Source of the DNA: Euclidia mi
Taxonomy: Eukaryota; Arthropoda; Insecta; Lepidoptera; Erebidae
Direction: 5' to 3'
NCBI GenBank assembly: GCA_944739405.2
Contig: OX123182.2
Coordinates: forward strand, 18,983,326-19,047,325
Length of the DNA stretch: 64,000 bases
Shown here: in pieces, positions 63,249-64,000 of the stretch
Layout of the letters: each line of letters opens with the position of its first letter
Position numbering within the stretch: position 1 is the first letter of the stretch
Program-made: the position numbers and the translations under genes
Notes under the pieces: model-generated
Seen by the model: only the letters and a program-made list of their open reading frames with translations
The model's database searches: none
What the model was told of the DNA's origin: nothing

Positions 63249-63916
63249 TTGTCTTCACAGGATGATACATGTATACCATGTTGGCGCAGAGCTCAAAGGA
63301 CTGCTTTAAGACATGCATCACCACCACCAGAGATCCAACCAGCACCGGTAGATGTCCAACCAACACCGGCAGATGATCAACACCCACCGGCAGATGACCA
63401 ACCACTACCACCAGATTATGGTGATGACAACCTTCACATAATGTGTGGTGTTTGTGGACAGAATGTGACATCAACAGTTCTGTCTGGTGGAGAGAACAGT
63501 CTAGAACCTATTTATGGGGCAACTATGTCATTTCCACAGCTATCTATGGAAGACCTTACACTTTTCGCATGTGGTATATACCAAATTCGACAAGCATGTT
63601 TGTATGTCGGTGAGCACTTCTGCTTCCATGGAATTTATACTCTAAAAGTAACACGAGAAGTAATCCTATGTTGCTTCGAGCTAAAATAAAGTCCCAGCAT
63701 TCATCAGGGAAAACATATTTTGTATGAATTGTGACAGAAAGCAATATCAATGGCCGGGATGCAATACTAAGCTATTGCTGCAATTGCATTGTTGGTTTGA
63801 GAACCATAGGATGCTACTCACATGTAATGAATATCATTTGGTATTTAGGATATGCTTGCCATGAAGGTATGACTGGACCTGCTGCCTTCTTCGATGATGT
63901 CATCATAAGAACTTAA
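63249..63916 (+). pseudogene. SWIM-type zinc-finger transposon-like protein, C-terminal part
   Basis: The region has a CxxCW motif (CIPCWRRAQR), a Pro-rich repeat (three PADDQ-type units), an MCGVCG Cys pair and SMEDLTLFACGIYQIRQA. In the next frame comes a SWIM-like C-x-C...C-x-H finger (CCNCIVGLRTIGCYSH) followed by IIWYLGYA, ending at TAA 63914-63916. This is the C-terminal layout of a multicopy arthropod family with a SWIM finger that I believe to be transposon-derived. A frameshift at about 63655-63665 and a TGA at about 63726-63728 (where the family usually has Trp) break it. The 5' part is missing or lies in unidentified exons upstream. Confidence 0.6.
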
Positions 63917-64000
63917 ATCTAATAATACCACGTATTTGACAAAATAAATATACATATTACATAAAATAAAAATATTTGTTTCATTGCCATAATATCCTAA

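Noticed and set aside
1..64000. CRISPR array or bacterial-type operon
   Set aside because: No regularly spaced direct repeats with unique spacers and no bacterial gene organisation; the content is eukaryotic.

Overview
The window looks like a piece of an arthropod nuclear genome, most likely a moth or butterfly. The reasons are an AT-rich background, no bacterial-type operons, scattered tRNA-derived SINEs, the dispersed tail 'gtccagcagtggact...ggctgatgat' that I know from lepidopteran repeats, and a gypsy/errantivirus-like LTR element with an env gene. The assignment rests on repeat style and not on a host gene. Almost every recognisable coding segment is transposon protein. Host-like coding sequence is limited to a few possible exons: a Ser/Thr/Glu repeat near 583-741, a Lys-rich C-terminus at 7090-7351, and the first exon of a THAP-domain protein at 16557-16636.

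Layout. 1-7 kb: a broken DNA-transposon-like gene of a multicopy arthropod family (1347-3514, minus), then a pogo/Tigger-type transposase (4695-6564, minus) broken by one nonsense codon and frameshifts. 7-17 kb: mostly non-coding, with SINEs, LINE tails and a tail-to-tail palindromic repeat pair. 17-22.6 kb: a truncated RTE-type LINE followed by an apparently intact two-ORF LINE (CCHC ORF1, endonuclease-RT ORF2). 23.7-26.2 kb: SINEs and dispersed repeats. 26.45-34.17 kb: an errantivirus-like LTR element with nearly identical LTRs, tRNA-Ser-type primer site, CCGG target duplication, gag split by a Jockey-type LINE, reverse transcriptase and RNase H missing, and env carrying stops.

35-37.4 kb: a TAA-flanked MITE and a dispersed repeat. 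38-50.3 kb: a nest of elements. LINE-1 (plus strand) is split by LINE-2 (minus strand). LINE-2 is split by a 1.9-kb foldback element with arms of about 700 bp, and the foldback loop holds another repeat. The LINE-1 3' end carries a TA-flanked MITE, which itself contains a hairpin element and a SINE. 50.5-51.3 kb: relic of another multicopy gene. 52-57 kb: LINE-3 (minus), whose ORF2 resembles that of the intact LINE but whose ORF1 is a PHD/coiled-coil/FP-like protein. 57.3-58.8 kb: an RTE fragment, a 38-bp minisatellite and a Penelope-like GIY-YIG fragment with an inverted neighbour. 59-64 kb: SINEs, a second copy of the 35-kb MITE, and a SWIM-type zinc-finger C-terminus at the right edge.

The elements do not act as a pathway. 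They record successive insertions. The clearest patterns are the nest at 38-50 kb, tRNA-like heads in front of three LINE ORF1s, and the different ORF1 types attached to related ORF2s.
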